The notes beneath the pieces are model-generated. The model searched no databases, was not told where the DNA came from, and was given only the letters and a program-made list of their open reading frames with translations. Below are positions 1 to 8,692 of a stretch of DNA of 64,000 nt, in pieces. The DNA lies in NCBI RefSeq assembly GCF_028561275.1, contig NZ_JAQQTF010000002.1:900812-964811 (forward strand), in the 5' to 3' direction. Source of the DNA: Aureisphaera galaxeae (lineage in GTDB: Bacteria > Bacteroidota > Bacteroidia > Flavobacteriales > Flavobacteriaceae). The first letter of the stretch is position 1. The number at the start of each line of letters is the position of its first letter. The position numbers and the translations under genes were made by a program.

Positions 1-922
1 AGATGCCTTGAAGCAGTTAGGAGCAGATATAACATACACTAAGAATGAGGGGTTTCCGCCCTTATTGATTAAAGGAAAACAACTTGCCCAAAACGAAGTT
101 TCCATTCAGGCCAATGTAAGTAGTCAGTACATTTCTGCCTTAATGTTAATCGCACCTTCCTTGCCTGACGGGTTGAATATCCTATTGGAGGGAAAGGTGA
201 CTTCTGTTCCCTATATTGAAATGACCCTTTCCTTATTGCATGAATTGGGTGTGGAAGGTCATTTTTCTGAAAATACCATCTCCATTGCTCCTATGTCAGC
301 TGGAAAAAGTACGACCATTACCGTAGAAAGCGATTGGAGTTCTGCCTCGTACTTTTATAGTATCGTGGCCCTTTCCCATAATCTTTCGGTGACCTTGCAC
401 AGCTATAAACGAAATAGTTTACAAGGGGATGCTGCCTTATCTAAATTGTACGAATCCTTTGGAGTTGGGACTGCGTTTAACGAAGAAAACGCCACCATGA
501 CCCTTTCAAAATCAGACGGCGAACTGCCCAAGTCGGTCAATTTCAATCTTGTGAAAACCCCAGATATAGCGCAAACTATTGCCGTTACCTGCTTTGGTTT
601 GGGTATGGGTTGTACACTTACGGGTTTGCATACGCTCAAAATAAAAGAGACAGATCGCTTGGTTGCCTTGAAGAATGAACTGGAAAAGCTCGGAGCAACA
701 ATAAGCATAACGGATGAATCCTTAGAACTTTACCCTAGAACTTCTATCCAAGAAAATGTTTCCATAGCCACATATCACGATCATCGTATGGCCATGGCTT
801 TTGCTCCATTGGCGCTACGTGTGCCCATCTCCATTTTAGATAGTGGAGTGGTAAGCAAATCCTTTCCCACTTTTTGGGAAGACCTTTCAAAATTGGGGTT
901 TGTAATAAATTTCGAAGAATAA
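1..922 (+). CDS. aroA: 3-phosphoshikimate 1-carboxyvinyltransferase (EPSP synthase), 5' end outside window
   Basis: Catalyses transfer of enolpyruvate from PEP to shikimate-3-phosphate, step six of the cytoplasmic shikimate pathway. The reading frame is open from base 2, so the N-terminus lies upstream. About 307 residues are present, roughly the last three quarters of a protein that is usually 400-430 aa. Visible family signatures are SSQYISAL (substrate-binding loop), the DWSSASYF segment, KETDRL near two thirds of the visible part, and YHDHRMAMAF near the C-terminus, where the Asp-His-Arg belongs to the PEP-binding site. The gene ends 73 bp before queA, which has its own promoter-like boxes. 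Nothing is unusual apart from the truncation by the window edge. Confidence 0.95.
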   Translation, partial: DALKQLGADITYTKNEGFPPLLIKGKQLAQNEVSIQANVSSQYISALMLIAPSLPDGLNILLEGKVTSVPYIEMTLSLLHELGVEGHFSENTISIAPMSAGKSTTITVESDWSSASYFYSIVALSHNLSVTLHSYKRNSLQGDAALSKLYESFGVGTAFNEENATMTLSKSDGELPKSVNFNLVKTPDIAQTIAVTCFGLGMGCTLTGLHTLKIKETDRLVALKNELEKLGATISITDESLELYPRTSIQENVSIATYHDHRMAMAFAPLALRVPISILDSGVVSKSFPTFWEDLSKLGFVINFEE

Positions 923-933
923 ACGTCCATTTA

Positions 934-966
934 CTTGACAACCCCTATTTCGAGATCGTATATTTG
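934..966 (+). promoter_or_regulatory. Bacteroidota-type promoter of queA
   Basis: A TTGACA sequence at 934-939 and TATATTTG at 959-966 match the Bacteroidota -33 (TTG) and -7 (TAnnTTTG) elements. The -7 box ends 29 bases before the queA start codon. Inferred from pattern only. Confidence 0.5.
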
Positions 967-995
967 CGCTCTTTTAAAATAAAACGATACGAACT

Positions 996-2051
996 ATGGG
1001 AATGAAATTATCCAACTTCAACTTTGAGCTACCTCAGGAGCTATTAGCAGAATATCCTGCTCCAAATAGAGACGAAGCTCGATTAATGGTACTGAACCGT
1101 AAAGACCAGACCATTGAACACAAAATGTTCAAGGATTTGATCGATTATTTTGAAGAGGATGATGTGTTGGTTCTTAACAATACAAAGGTATTTCCGGCAC
1201 GTTTGTTCGGTAACAAGGAAAAAACAGGAGCCAGAATCGAAGTTTTCCTTTTACGTGAATTGAACAGCGAAACCCGTCTTTGGGATGTGTTGGTAGACCC
1301 AGCCCGAAAGATTCGAATTGGAAATAAACTATACTTCGGTGAGGATGAATCATTAGTAGCTGAGGTAATCGATAATACGACTTCACGAGGGAGAACCCTG
1401 CGATTCTTGTTCGATGGGTCCTACGAAGAATTCCGTAATAAACTAACGGAATTGGGTGAAACTCCACTGCCTAAATACATCAAAAGAGATGTAGAGCCAG
1501 AAGATGCGGATAGATATCAAACCATCTTTGCCAAAAACGAAGGTGCCGTAGCAGCGCCAACCGCTGGTTTGCACTTTTCCAAGCACTTGCTGAAGCGTTT
1601 GGAAATAAAAGGAGTGAATTTTGCCGAGGTAACACTTCACGTGGGCTTGGGAACCTTTAGCCCTGTAGAAGTGGAAGACCTTTCCAAGCATAAGATGGAC
1701 AGTGAAGAAATCATCATCGATGAAAGGGCTGTGGACATCATTAACCATGGAATCGACAGTAAACGTAAGGTATGTGCTGTAGGTACAACTGTAATGCGAT
1801 CTTTGGAAAGTTCGGTTTCTTCCAACAATACACTAAATTCCTATGCGGGATGGACCAATAAGTTCATTTTCCCTCCTTATGATTTCAGTATTGCAAATTG
1901 TATGGTGACCAACTTCCATACACCAAAATCTACCCTGCTCATGATGGTTTCTGCCTTTGCAGGACATGAATTTGTAAAAGAGGCCTATGCAGAAGCAATC
2001 AAGGAAAAATACCGTTTCTATACCTATGGAGATGCTATGCTCATCCTATAA
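996..2051 (+). CDS. queA: tRNA preQ1(34) S-adenosylmethionine ribosyltransferase-isomerase
   Basis: Transfers and isomerises the ribosyl part of S-adenosylmethionine onto preQ1 at the tRNA wobble position, giving epoxyqueuosine. It acts in the cytosol on tRNAs for Asp, Asn, His and Tyr. The 351-aa length is normal for the family. Signatures are the N-terminal [21 protein letters not shown], the [13 protein letters not shown] block around residues 60-70, [10 protein letters not shown] near residue 190, and [10 protein letters not shown]. The start is ATG at 996; a second in-frame ATG two codons later is equally possible. The gene stands alone between a promoter and a strong terminator. Confidence 0.97.
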   Translation: MGMKLSNFNFELPQELLAEYPAPNRDEARLMVLNRKDQTIEHKMFKDLIDYFEEDDVLVLNNTKVFPARLFGNKEKTGARIEVFLLRELNSETRLWDVLVDPARKIRIGNKLYFGEDESLVAEVIDNTTSRGRTLRFLFDGSYEEFRNKLTELGETPLPKYIKRDVEPEDADRYQTIFAKNEGAVAAPTAGLHFSKHLLKRLEIKGVNFAEVTLHVGLGTFSPVEVEDLSKHKMDSEEIIIDERAVDIINHGIDSKRKVCAVGTTVMRSLESSVSSNNTLNSYAGWTNKFIFPPYDFSIANCMVTNFHTPKSTLLMMVSAFAGHEFVKEAYAEAIKEKYRFYTYGDAMLIL

Positions 2052-2073
2052 AAAAGAAGCGCGAACCCATATA

Positions 2074-2107
2074 AGGCCCCATTCCACTAGGAAATGGGGC
2101 TTTTTTT
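2074..2107 (+). terminator. Rho-independent terminator after queA
   Basis: Stem GCCCCAT / ATGGGGC (2075-2081 with 2094-2100), further extended through a T/C-rich loop side, followed by seven T. Confidence 0.85.
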
Positions 2108-2184
2108 ATGCGGTATTTTATTTTTCTATCTAAGAATAATCCTGTATTTTAGTATGTTATAACAGCTGAATCAATAGAGTATAG

Positions 2185-3849
2185 GTGAAAACACTACGCC
2201 TTTTTATCATAGTATTGATGGTTCCCCTGCTTTCTGTCTTGGCACAGGAAAGGACGGAGGATAAGCCTGTTAGTTGGGAATTGAACCTTCAAGAGGTAGA
2301 ACCTATCGAACTTCCTACCATAGACTTAGAGGCCGTTTACGAAGAGGATAGTGTCAACGATTTAGACAAAAGTCTTCCGTGGCGTTATGGTATTGAACGC
2401 CCTATCATCGTAAATCTTCAGACCGATGGGGAATGGACCGATTTAAGCAATGGGGACAGAATCTGGAGAGCGGCAATTAAATCGCCTGAGGCCATCAATA
2501 TGAGCGTTAATTTCAACGACTTCCTTTTGCCAAATGGCGGACGTTTGGTATTCTATAATTTCGATAGAACCGATATTTCCAAAACCTATTCACACAGACA
2601 TAATAGGGATTCAAAAAAATTAGGATCCTGGTATATCGATGGAGATACTATTTACATAGAATATAATCAGCTAGCGGGTACGCCAGATATAGTAGAGCTA
2701 GAAATTGGAAGTATCATTCATGGATATAGATTAGGACAGGTAGACGACCTGATTGAAGGAATGGGAAATAGAGGTCTTAACGATTCGGGGGCCTGTAATT
2801 ATGATGTGAATTGCCCAGTAGGTGATGATTTCGATGATAAGAAGGAATTATTAAAAAAGACCGTGGCCTTGTTAAATCTGGGTAACGGTTATTTATGTTC
2901 CGCTTCTTTAATGAACAATACAAGAGTGGACAAAACCCCATATTTATTAACAGGAAATCACTGTTTGGAGAATTCGGACCCTAATTTTTGGTCTGTACGC
3001 TTTAATTGGGTAAGCCCCATTCCGGTGTGTGCAGAAGATACAGGTAGCGTGGATGTACAAACTAATTTTACCATGAGTGGAGCGGAACTACGAGCCAACA
3101 ATGCCGAAAGTGATTTCGCCTTGGTAGAATTGGTGAGTGAAATCCCAGCCTCTTGGGATGTCGCCTTTGCCGGTTGGGATAGAAGTGATAACATTCCCGA
3201 ATTTCAAGTAGGAATCCACCACCCCAATGGGGATATCATGAAAATTTGTCGCGATGATGATCCTGCCATGAAGGAAAATGCCAATGGTACCGAAGTATGG
3301 CTCATTAAAGGAGTTTCTGCCGGTAATGGAAATGGATGGGAACTTGGAACTACGGAAAGTGGTTCTTCTGGATCCCCACTCTTCGACCAAGAAGGACGGG
3401 TTATCGGACAGTTATATGCCGGTCAGTCGTTTTGTGACGGTACCGAAAACAATGGCGATTACGATATTTACGGAAGATTTGCAGTTTCTTGGGATAATGG
3501 AACAACCCCAGAAACACGATTAATGGATTGGCTGGATCCTATAGGCACAGGACAGTTTACGTTAGAATCTCACTCTAATGCCCTGAGTACTCCAGATTTT
3601 GAAGCGACGGGAATTTTACGAGTGTATCCAAATCCTGCCACTACCTATGTTTCTATCATGAATACTCGCTATCCAAATCTAAGCTATCGCTTATACAATC
3701 TAGTGGGGCAGCAGATATTTTCGGGAAATGCCTCTAGTTCAGAAAATAGAATTGACGTTTCAGCCCTGCAGGAAGGGATTTATTTCCTGCACTTGGTAGA
3801 TGAAAACAGTCAGAACGATATTACAAAGAAAATCATTGTCGAAAACTAA
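2185..3849 (+). CDS. secreted trypsin-fold serine endopeptidase (lysyl endopeptidase-like) with T9SS C-terminal sorting domain
   Basis: A predicted extracellular protease of 554 aa. Residues 1-20 form a Sec signal peptide ending near VLA/Q. Residues about 20-200 look like a propeptide or beta-sandwich. The catalytic domain follows with LLTGNHC (His259), ESDFALVEL (Asp310) and GSSGSPLF (Ser395), a complete chymotrypsin-type triad. The TEsGSSGSP context resembles Achromobacter lysyl endopeptidase rather than trypsin. Residues about 478-554 (VYPNPATTY...IYFLHLVD...KKIIVEN) are a type A T9SS sorting domain, which is removed on export through the outer membrane. The start is GTG at 2185, the only one giving the signal peptide. 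The gene is monocistronic with its own terminator. Cleavage preference for lysine is inference. Confidence 0.88.
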   Translation: MKTLRLFIIVLMVPLLSVLAQERTEDKPVSWELNLQEVEPIELPTIDLEAVYEEDSVNDLDKSLPWRYGIERPIIVNLQTDGEWTDLSNGDRIWRAAIKSPEAINMSVNFNDFLLPNGGRLVFYNFDRTDISKTYSHRHNRDSKKLGSWYIDGDTIYIEYNQLAGTPDIVELEIGSIIHGYRLGQVDDLIEGMGNRGLNDSGACNYDVNCPVGDDFDDKKELLKKTVALLNLGNGYLCSASLMNNTRVDKTPYLLTGNHCLENSDPNFWSVRFNWVSPIPVCAEDTGSVDVQTNFTMSGAELRANNAESDFALVELVSEIPASWDVAFAGWDRSDNIPEFQVGIHHPNGDIMKICRDDDPAMKENANGTEVWLIKGVSAGNGNGWELGTTESGSSGSPLFDQEGRVIGQLYAGQSFCDGTENNGDYDIYGRFAVSWDNGTTPETRLMDWLDPIGTGQFTLESHSNALSTPDFEATGILRVYPNPATTYVSIMNTRYPNLSYRLYNLVGQQIFSGNASSSENRIDVSALQEGIYFLHLVDENSQNDITKKIIVEN

Positions 3850-3878
3850 CCGAACCAGCCAACATCGGCAATGATGGA

Positions 3879-3908
3879 AACCTCTTTCGTACGAAAGAGG
3901 TTTTTTTG
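3879..3908 (+). terminator. Rho-independent terminator after the protease gene
   Basis: Perfect inverted repeat AACCTCTTTCGT / ACGAAAGAGGTT (3879-3902), then a T run. It excludes an rlmN start upstream of it. Confidence 0.85.
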
Positions 3909-3931
3909 TGCACCACTACATAAATATGTGG

Positions 3932-3939
3932 TAATTTTG
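3932..3939 (+). promoter_or_regulatory. -7 box of rlmN
   Basis: TAATTTTG fits the Bacteroidota TAnnTTTG element. It lies 6 bases before the chosen ATG, so the leader would be very short. A TTTG at 3905-3908 is a possible -33 element. Confidence 0.45.
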
Positions 3940-3945
3940 TGGCCC

Positions 3946-4986
3946 ATGCAGCAAGAGAAAAAAGACATAAGGGCGCTTTCTAAAGAAGAACTAAGGGACT
4001 TCTTTGTTTCTATTGGGGACAAAGCCTTTCGGGGTAACCAGGTCTATGAATGGCTTTGGAACAAAGGAGCACACTCTTTTGAGGAAATGACCAATATTTC
4101 TAAAGATACCCGGGCCCATTTAGAGGAGCACTTCACTATAAATCACATTAAGGTAGATCATTTGCAAAGAAGTACCGACGGAACCATTAAGAACGCGGTG
4201 AAGTTATATGATGGCTTGATAGTGGAATCGGTCCTCATCCCTACCGAAACCAGGACTACCGCCTGTGTGTCCTCTCAGGTAGGATGTAGTTTGGATTGTA
4301 AATTCTGCGCTACAGCTCGATTGAAGCGTATGCGGAATCTAAATCCCGACGAGATTTATGATCAAGTGGTTGCTATTCACCGGGAAAGTATGTTATATCA
4401 CAACAGGCCCCTTTCCAATATTGTGTTTATGGGGATGGGAGAACCCCTTATGAATTATAAGAATGTACTGTTGTCTATCGATAAAATTACAAGCGACGAA
4501 GGTTTGGGGATGTCTCCAAAACGGATTACCCTTTCTACCTCCGGTGTTCCCAAGATGATCAAGAAATTGGCAGATGATGAGGTTCGATTTAATTTGGCGG
4601 TGTCATTGCATTCGGCCATTCAAGAGACCCGAGAAAAGATCATGCCTTTTGCCAAGAGTTTTACGTTAGACGACTTGAAAGAGTCCTTAGAATATTGGTA
4701 CGCCAAAACCAAACGTATTGTTACTTATGAATATGTGGTTTGGAAGAATGTAAATGATAAGCCGGAGGATATTAAGGCCTTGGTAAAGTTCTGCAAGTAC
4801 ATTCCATCCAAAGTAAATCTTATCGAATACAATCCTATAGACGATGGCGAGTTTCAACAAGCATCGGATAGGGCCATCGATCAATACATCGAAGCACTGG
4901 AGAAGAATAGGATCCCGGTCACCGTGCGAAGAAGCCGCGGAAAAGATATTGATGCCGCCTGTGGGCAATTGGCCAACAAGCAATAA
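3946..4986 (+). CDS. rlmN: dual-specificity 23S rRNA/tRNA adenine-C2 methyltransferase
   Basis: A radical-SAM enzyme that methylates C2 of A2503 in 23S rRNA and A37 in tRNAs. The protein has 346 aa. The [4Fe-4S] cluster motif C114-x3-C118-x2-C121 (GCSLDCKFC) is intact. Also seen are MGMGEPLMNY, the SAM-binding glycine region, and the C-terminal DIDAACGQL, whose Cys matches the methyl-carrying cysteine of E. coli RlmN. A frame-consistent ATG exists at 3871, but it lies before the upstream gene's terminator hairpin. ATG 3946, directly behind a TAnnTTTG box, is therefore preferred. Single gene with a terminator on each side. Confidence 0.96.
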   Translation: MQQEKKDIRALSKEELRDFFVSIGDKAFRGNQVYEWLWNKGAHSFEEMTNISKDTRAHLEEHFTINHIKVDHLQRSTDGTIKNAVKLYDGLIVESVLIPTETRTTACVSSQVGCSLDCKFCATARLKRMRNLNPDEIYDQVVAIHRESMLYHNRPLSNIVFMGMGEPLMNYKNVLLSIDKITSDEGLGMSPKRITLSTSGVPKMIKKLADDEVRFNLAVSLHSAIQETREKIMPFAKSFTLDDLKESLEYWYAKTKRIVTYEYVVWKNVNDKPEDIKALVKFCKYIPSKVNLIEYNPIDDGEFQQASDRAIDQYIEALEKNRIPVTVRRSRGKDIDAACGQLANKQ

Positions 4987-5019
4987 AAAAACGGCTCTTG
5001 ATTTCCCAAGAGCCGTTTT
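4987..5019. terminator. bidirectional terminator between rlmN and a convergent gene
   Basis: AAAACGGCTCTTG pairs with CAAGAGCCGTTTT. A and T runs on the two sides allow it to end rlmN (+) and the minus-strand gene at 5041. Confidence 0.85.
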
Positions 5020-5040
5020 CAGTTTATCTAGTGTCTAAAC

Positions 5041-5892
5041 TTATCTTTTTACGATTTTGAAAGAGCTAGTTTGTCCTTCTACAGATGCCTTAACAATGTA
5101 CATTCCTGCATTCAAGGAAGCAATGTTAATTGTTTCGTCGTTGCTGGAAAGTTTCTGAGAAAGTACATTTTGTCCCAATACGTTGAAAATCTCAACATTT
5201 TGAAGTGGGAATGCAGCTCTTAACGCCATTTCGTTGTTAGAAACATAGTGAGAAAGCGTAGAGATAGCGCTGTCATTCAAACCTAAAGTACCGTCTACTA
5301 CAACGTTATCGATAAGAACAGAGTTGTGGTCGAACGTGTCGAAGTGTCTGAAAGCGATGTACACCTGCATTCCAGCGTACGAAGAAAGGTCAAGAGTAAT
5401 ATCAACTGCTGAGTTCTCTCCACCGTTATCCGCTGGTGTCTGGTTTCCAATCTGATCGTCGAATACGGGAGTTTCAGTAATAAGCGTAGCAGGATCGTTA
5501 GAAGTAGATACATACACAGCTAGACGATCTTCCAAGAAAGTACCGTTAATTTGGTAGGTACCAAATGTAAAGGTTAGCATTCCGTCACTTACACCTGTTA
5601 AATCAACAGGGTTAGTAAGGATTAGGAAGTTGTCTGGAGTCATTGGGCTGTTCGGGTTACCATCTTCCCAAGAATCAGAGTCAGCTACCATACCATCAAG
5701 TGGGGAAGCAGAAGCATCTGAAGTAGAAATATCGGAAACTTCAAAGAACTCACCATCATTGTCAAAGTCTACGGAAGTCCAATTTGCGAAGGTTGTCGCA
5801 TCTGGAGTTTCTCCGTTAAAGTCATCAGAAAAAATCTGAGCATTCATAGTAAAGGCAGCGAAAACTGCTACCAATAAAGTAATCTTTTTCAT
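5041..5892 (-). CDS. secreted protein with choice-of-anchor-J-like (cleaved adhesin) domain and T9SS sorting domain
   Basis: A 283-aa exported protein of unknown role. Residues 1-18 are a signal peptide (MKKITLLVAVFAAFTMNAQ). The middle, about residues 20-195, begins IFSDDFNGETPDATTFANW and contains FLILTNPVDLTG, VYVSTSNDPAT and VYIAFRHFDTFDH...LIDNVVV. This is the pattern of the beta-sandwich 'choice-of-anchor J' / cleaved-adhesin domain found in secreted Bacteroidota proteins. The C-terminal 70 residues (NVEIFNVLGQ..., SLNAGMYIVKASV, FKIVKR) form a T9SS sorting domain. It lies alone, convergent with rlmN and divergent from the prenyl synthase gene. Adhesion or substrate binding is inference. 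Confidence 0.8.
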   Translation of the reverse strand: MKKITLLVAVFAAFTMNAQIFSDDFNGETPDATTFANWTSVDFDNDGEFFEVSDISTSDASASPLDGMVADSDSWEDGNPNSPMTPDNFLILTNPVDLTGVSDGMLTFTFGTYQINGTFLEDRLAVYVSTSNDPATLITETPVFDDQIGNQTPADNGGENSAVDITLDLSSYAGMQVYIAFRHFDTFDHNSVLIDNVVVDGTLGLNDSAISTLSHYVSNNEMALRAAFPLQNVEIFNVLGQNVLSQKLSSNDETINIASLNAGMYIVKASVEGQTSSFKIVKR

Positions 5893-6158
5893 AGGGGATT
5901 AAATTTAAATTAAAAATTAGTTTTCTAGTAGAGCAAGTATAGCTATAAATGCAGTAATCTGGATACGCCCCGATAAGGTTTAACACCGTTTTATCCTTTT
6001 TGTGAGAAAAAAGGTAGATTTTCATAATACTATGAGAAATGAAGTGAGAACGTTCTTTGTTGAAATCCATATTATTATAGAGTTTTCGCTTTTTCGCTAC
6101 CCTTTGCACCTCCCGTATAGAAAAAGCCATTTTACACTATTTATTCGTCGTTTTCTCC

Positions 6159-6166
6159 TATTTTTG
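6159..6166 (+). promoter_or_regulatory. -7 box of the prenyl diphosphate synthase gene
   Basis: TATTTTTG fits TAnnTTTG and lies 9 bases before the ATG. The rest of the 283-bp intergenic stretch 5893-6175 is AT-rich; I see no gene in it. Confidence 0.4.
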
Positions 6167-6175
6167 AAGGGTTAA

Positions 6176-7153
6176 ATGAAAATTGTTTCTCAAATAAAGG
6201 AACCCATCGAGATCGAAATGGAACACTTCGAAAAGAAGTTTTCCAATTCCATGTCTTCTCAAGTATCCCTTCTTAATCGTATTACCCATTATGTAGTAAA
6301 TCGCAAGGGGAAACAAATGCGTCCTATGTTCGTATTCCTCATTGCCAAAATGTGCAATGATGGAACCATTAACGAACGCACCTATCGGGGAGCTTCGGTC
6401 ATTGAGTTGATCCATACCGCAACCTTGGTCCATGACGATGTGGTAGACGATAGCAATCGAAGAAGGGGGTTCTTTTCCATCAACGCCCTCTGGAAAAACA
6501 AAATTGCTGTTTTGGTAGGGGATTATTTGCTTTCCAAAGGATTGCTACTTTCCATAGATAATGATGATTTCGATTTGTTAAAAATCATCTCTGTGGCTGT
6601 ACGTGAAATGAGCGAAGGCGAATTACTTCAGATTGAGAAAGCGCGTAGGTTGGACATTACGGAAGAAGTATATTTCGAAATCATACGACAGAAAACCGCC
6701 ACCCTTATCGCGGCTTGTTGTGCTATGGGAGCGAAATCTGTAAATGCTCCCGATGATGAAGTAGAAAACCTAAGGCGCTTCGGGGAACTCATTGGTATCG
6801 CCTTTCAAATAAAGGATGATCTATTCGACTATGGTGAAGAAAAGATTGGAAAACCCACAGGGATCGATATCAAGGAAAAGAAAATGACGCTGCCTTTAAT
6901 CTATGCCCTAAATCATGCTTCCTCTAAAGACAGAGCTTGGTTAATCAATTCGGTAAAAAATCACAATAAGGATAAAAAAAGGGTGAAAGAGGTTATTGCT
7001 TATGTGAAAAGCAACGGTGGATTGGAATATGCCATTGCCCAGATGAAGGATTACCAACAGCGTGCCCTAGAAATTCTGAAAGCCTATCCAGACTCTCCCT
7101 ACAAAGCGGCACTAGAATTGATGGTAAATTATGTGATCGACAGAAAAAAATAA
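6176..7153 (+). CDS. all-trans polyprenyl diphosphate synthase
   Basis: Adds isopentenyl units to an allylic diphosphate to build the long side chain of menaquinone; in flavobacteria this is usually the octaprenyl/hexaprenyl enzyme (ispB-like). The 325-aa length is normal. Both aspartate-rich motifs are present: VHDDVVDDS near residue 85 and IKDDLFDYGEE near residue 215, with KGKQMRPMFVF upstream and GKPTGIDIKEKKMTLPL behind. These coordinate Mg2+ and the substrate diphosphates. It probably acts at the inner face of the cytoplasmic membrane. Downstream lies the ECF sigma operon, 75 bp away and not clearly co-transcribed. Chain length cannot be read from the sequence. Confidence 0.92.
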   Translation: MKIVSQIKEPIEIEMEHFEKKFSNSMSSQVSLLNRITHYVVNRKGKQMRPMFVFLIAKMCNDGTINERTYRGASVIELIHTATLVHDDVVDDSNRRRGFFSINALWKNKIAVLVGDYLLSKGLLLSIDNDDFDLLKIISVAVREMSEGELLQIEKARRLDITEEVYFEIIRQKTATLIAACCAMGAKSVNAPDDEVENLRRFGELIGIAFQIKDDLFDYGEEKIGKPTGIDIKEKKMTLPLIYALNHASSKDRAWLINSVKNHNKDKKRVKEVIAYVKSNGGLEYAIAQMKDYQQRALEILKAYPDSPYKAALELMVNYVIDRKK

Positions 7154-7228
7154 TTTTTTTCACGCCCCAGACAACCTTTTTTTAAAATATGCTGTCTATG
7201 TAAATAGAAAGCGTTGCAAAACAAATCT

Positions 7229-7798
7229 ATGCGAGTCATATCCTTACATAAGAACTATGTGAGACTTATTGGTAAAGCCAAGAAGGGAAATAGGAAAGCA
7301 CAGCACGAATTGTTCGAGTTGTTTGCTCCTAAGATGATGAGCGTCTGTAGACAGTACCTTAAAAAAGAGGAATTGGCAGAAGAGGTCATGCTCAATGGAT
7401 TTTTCAAAGTATTTACGCGCTTGGACTCCTTTAAAAACGAAGGGAGTTTTGAAGGATGGATACGCCGTATCATGGTAAATGAATCGATATCCCAGCTGCG
7501 TAGGGAGAAGAAGCTGGATTTTAACCAAGATGCTACCATCGAAAATTCGATGGACCATGTGGCGTATATAGAAACAGAATTGGAAGTGGAGGACATTCAG
7601 AAAATGATCGACGCACTGCCCGACGGATACAAAACGGTTTTCGTTTTATATGCAGTAGAAGGGTATAAGCACAGCGAGATTGCCGAATTGCTTCACATTT
7701 CAGAAAGTACATCGAAAACACAGCTTTTTAAGGCCAGAAAGATGCTTCAGAAAGCAGTGGCACAACAAAACAATAGATTGAGTTATGGCACCCATTAA
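7229..7798 (+). CDS. ECF-family RNA polymerase sigma factor
   Basis: A sigma-70 of the extracytoplasmic-function group, 189 aa from ATG 7229. A TTG five codons upstream (7214) is an alternative start. The MRVISLHKN opening resembles related flavobacterial proteins, so the ATG is favoured. Region 2 runs over about residues 25-95 (AQHELFELFAPKMMSVCRQYL, FEGWIRRIMVNESISQLRR). Region 4 runs over about 125-180 (MIDALPDGYKTVFVLYAVEGYKHSEIAELL...STSKTQLFKARKML) and contains the -35-reading helix-turn-helix. The next gene overlaps by 14 bases and encodes a one-pass membrane protein of the kind that often acts as anti-sigma. An outer-membrane protein gene follows. The regulon is unknown. Confidence 0.9.
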   Translation: MRVISLHKNYVRLIGKAKKGNRKAQHELFELFAPKMMSVCRQYLKKEELAEEVMLNGFFKVFTRLDSFKNEGSFEGWIRRIMVNESISQLRREKKLDFNQDATIENSMDHVAYIETELEVEDIQKMIDALPDGYKTVFVLYAVEGYKHSEIAELLHISESTSKTQLFKARKMLQKAVAQQNNRLSYGTH

Positions 7799-8648
7799 AT
7801 TTGAAGAAAACATACGGGAAAAATTGCAGGAGCGGGAACTGCAGCCTAGTGAAGGTGCGTGGGGAAAGTTAGAATCACGATTAGGAACTACCACCCAAGA
7901 AAAAAAGAAATCGGGCTATTTTTGGATGGCCGTGGCAGCGAGTTTCGTTGGGGTTTTATTGATAGGAAGCTGGTTATTCTTTGGAAATGACGCTAAAGAG
8001 AATCAAGTTGCGAATGAGGATCCGATTGAGAAAACCATAGAGGCGAATAAATCCCCAGAGGAAAGAAACCAGGAAATCATCACTCCCAATAATAATGACG
8101 AGCAACAGCTTTCCGTTTCCGAAGAAGTAGAGGAGGTGCCTGTCAACAAAGAGACAACACTACCCATCCGCACTCAAGAAAAGAAAATTGTTGAGGAGTC
8201 AGGGAATACTACCGAAAGGATTGCACTACAAGAGCAAAAGGTATTGGAAAGTAAAAATGACGAAAGAGGTAAGGAAGAATTGGAGATGCAGGATGCAATC
8301 ATTCCTCAAGACATAACAAATGAGGAAACCACAGCGGTGACACAAGTAGAGCAGTTGGAAGAAACCTTTATCCAGCAAAAAGTAGATGAGGTAATTCAAC
8401 AAGTAAAGGAAATACAAGAAAAAAACAGCACGGTAAGTGCGGTAGAAATCGATGCGTTATTGGCCAAGGCGCAGCGGGATATTGCCACGAATCGAATCTT
8501 AAACTCAACCCATCAGAAAGTGGATGCGCAGGCTTTGTTGATGGACGTCGAGATCGAACTGGAACGTAGTTTCCGGGATCGGGTTTTCGAAGCCTTGGGC
8601 GACGGATTCAACAAAGTTAGGACTGCAGTAGCAGAACGAAACAATTAA
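7785..8648 (+). CDS. single-pass membrane protein, putative anti-sigma factor partner
   Basis: A 287-aa protein of unknown family. The cytoplasmic N-terminus (about 42 residues) contains REKLQERELQPSEGAWGKL, a motif often seen in proteins encoded directly after flavobacterial ECF sigma factors. One membrane segment follows at about residues 46-66. A long acidic, Glu/Gln-rich periplasmic region (about 70-215) looks disordered or coiled-coil, and the C-terminus is amphipathic. Its start overlaps the sigma gene by 14 bases, which points to translational coupling. The membrane-anchored N-terminus could hold the sigma factor, but this is inferred from position. The protein at 63132-63698 has the same layout. 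Confidence 0.7.
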   Translation: MAPIKFEENIREKLQERELQPSEGAWGKLESRLGTTTQEKKKSGYFWMAVAASFVGVLLIGSWLFFGNDAKENQVANEDPIEKTIEANKSPEERNQEIITPNNNDEQQLSVSEEVEEVPVNKETTLPIRTQEKKIVEESGNTTERIALQEQKVLESKNDERGKEELEMQDAIIPQDITNEETTAVTQVEQLEETFIQQKVDEVIQQVKEIQEKNSTVSAVEIDALLAKAQRDIATNRILNSTHQKVDAQALLMDVEIELERSFRDRVFEALGDGFNKVRTAVAERNN

Positions 8649-8692
8649 TTCATCAATCACGCTTTGTAAACAAAGCAATAAATCGAACACAC

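Noticed and set aside
3871-3945. Upstream extension of rlmN
   Set aside because: The start would precede the terminator hairpin of the protease gene, and the added residues do not fit the family.
5825-6130. Minus-strand open frame of 101 codons upstream of the anchor-J gene
   Set aside because: It overlaps the start of that gene, has no similarity to anything I recognise and lies in an AT-rich intergenic stretch.
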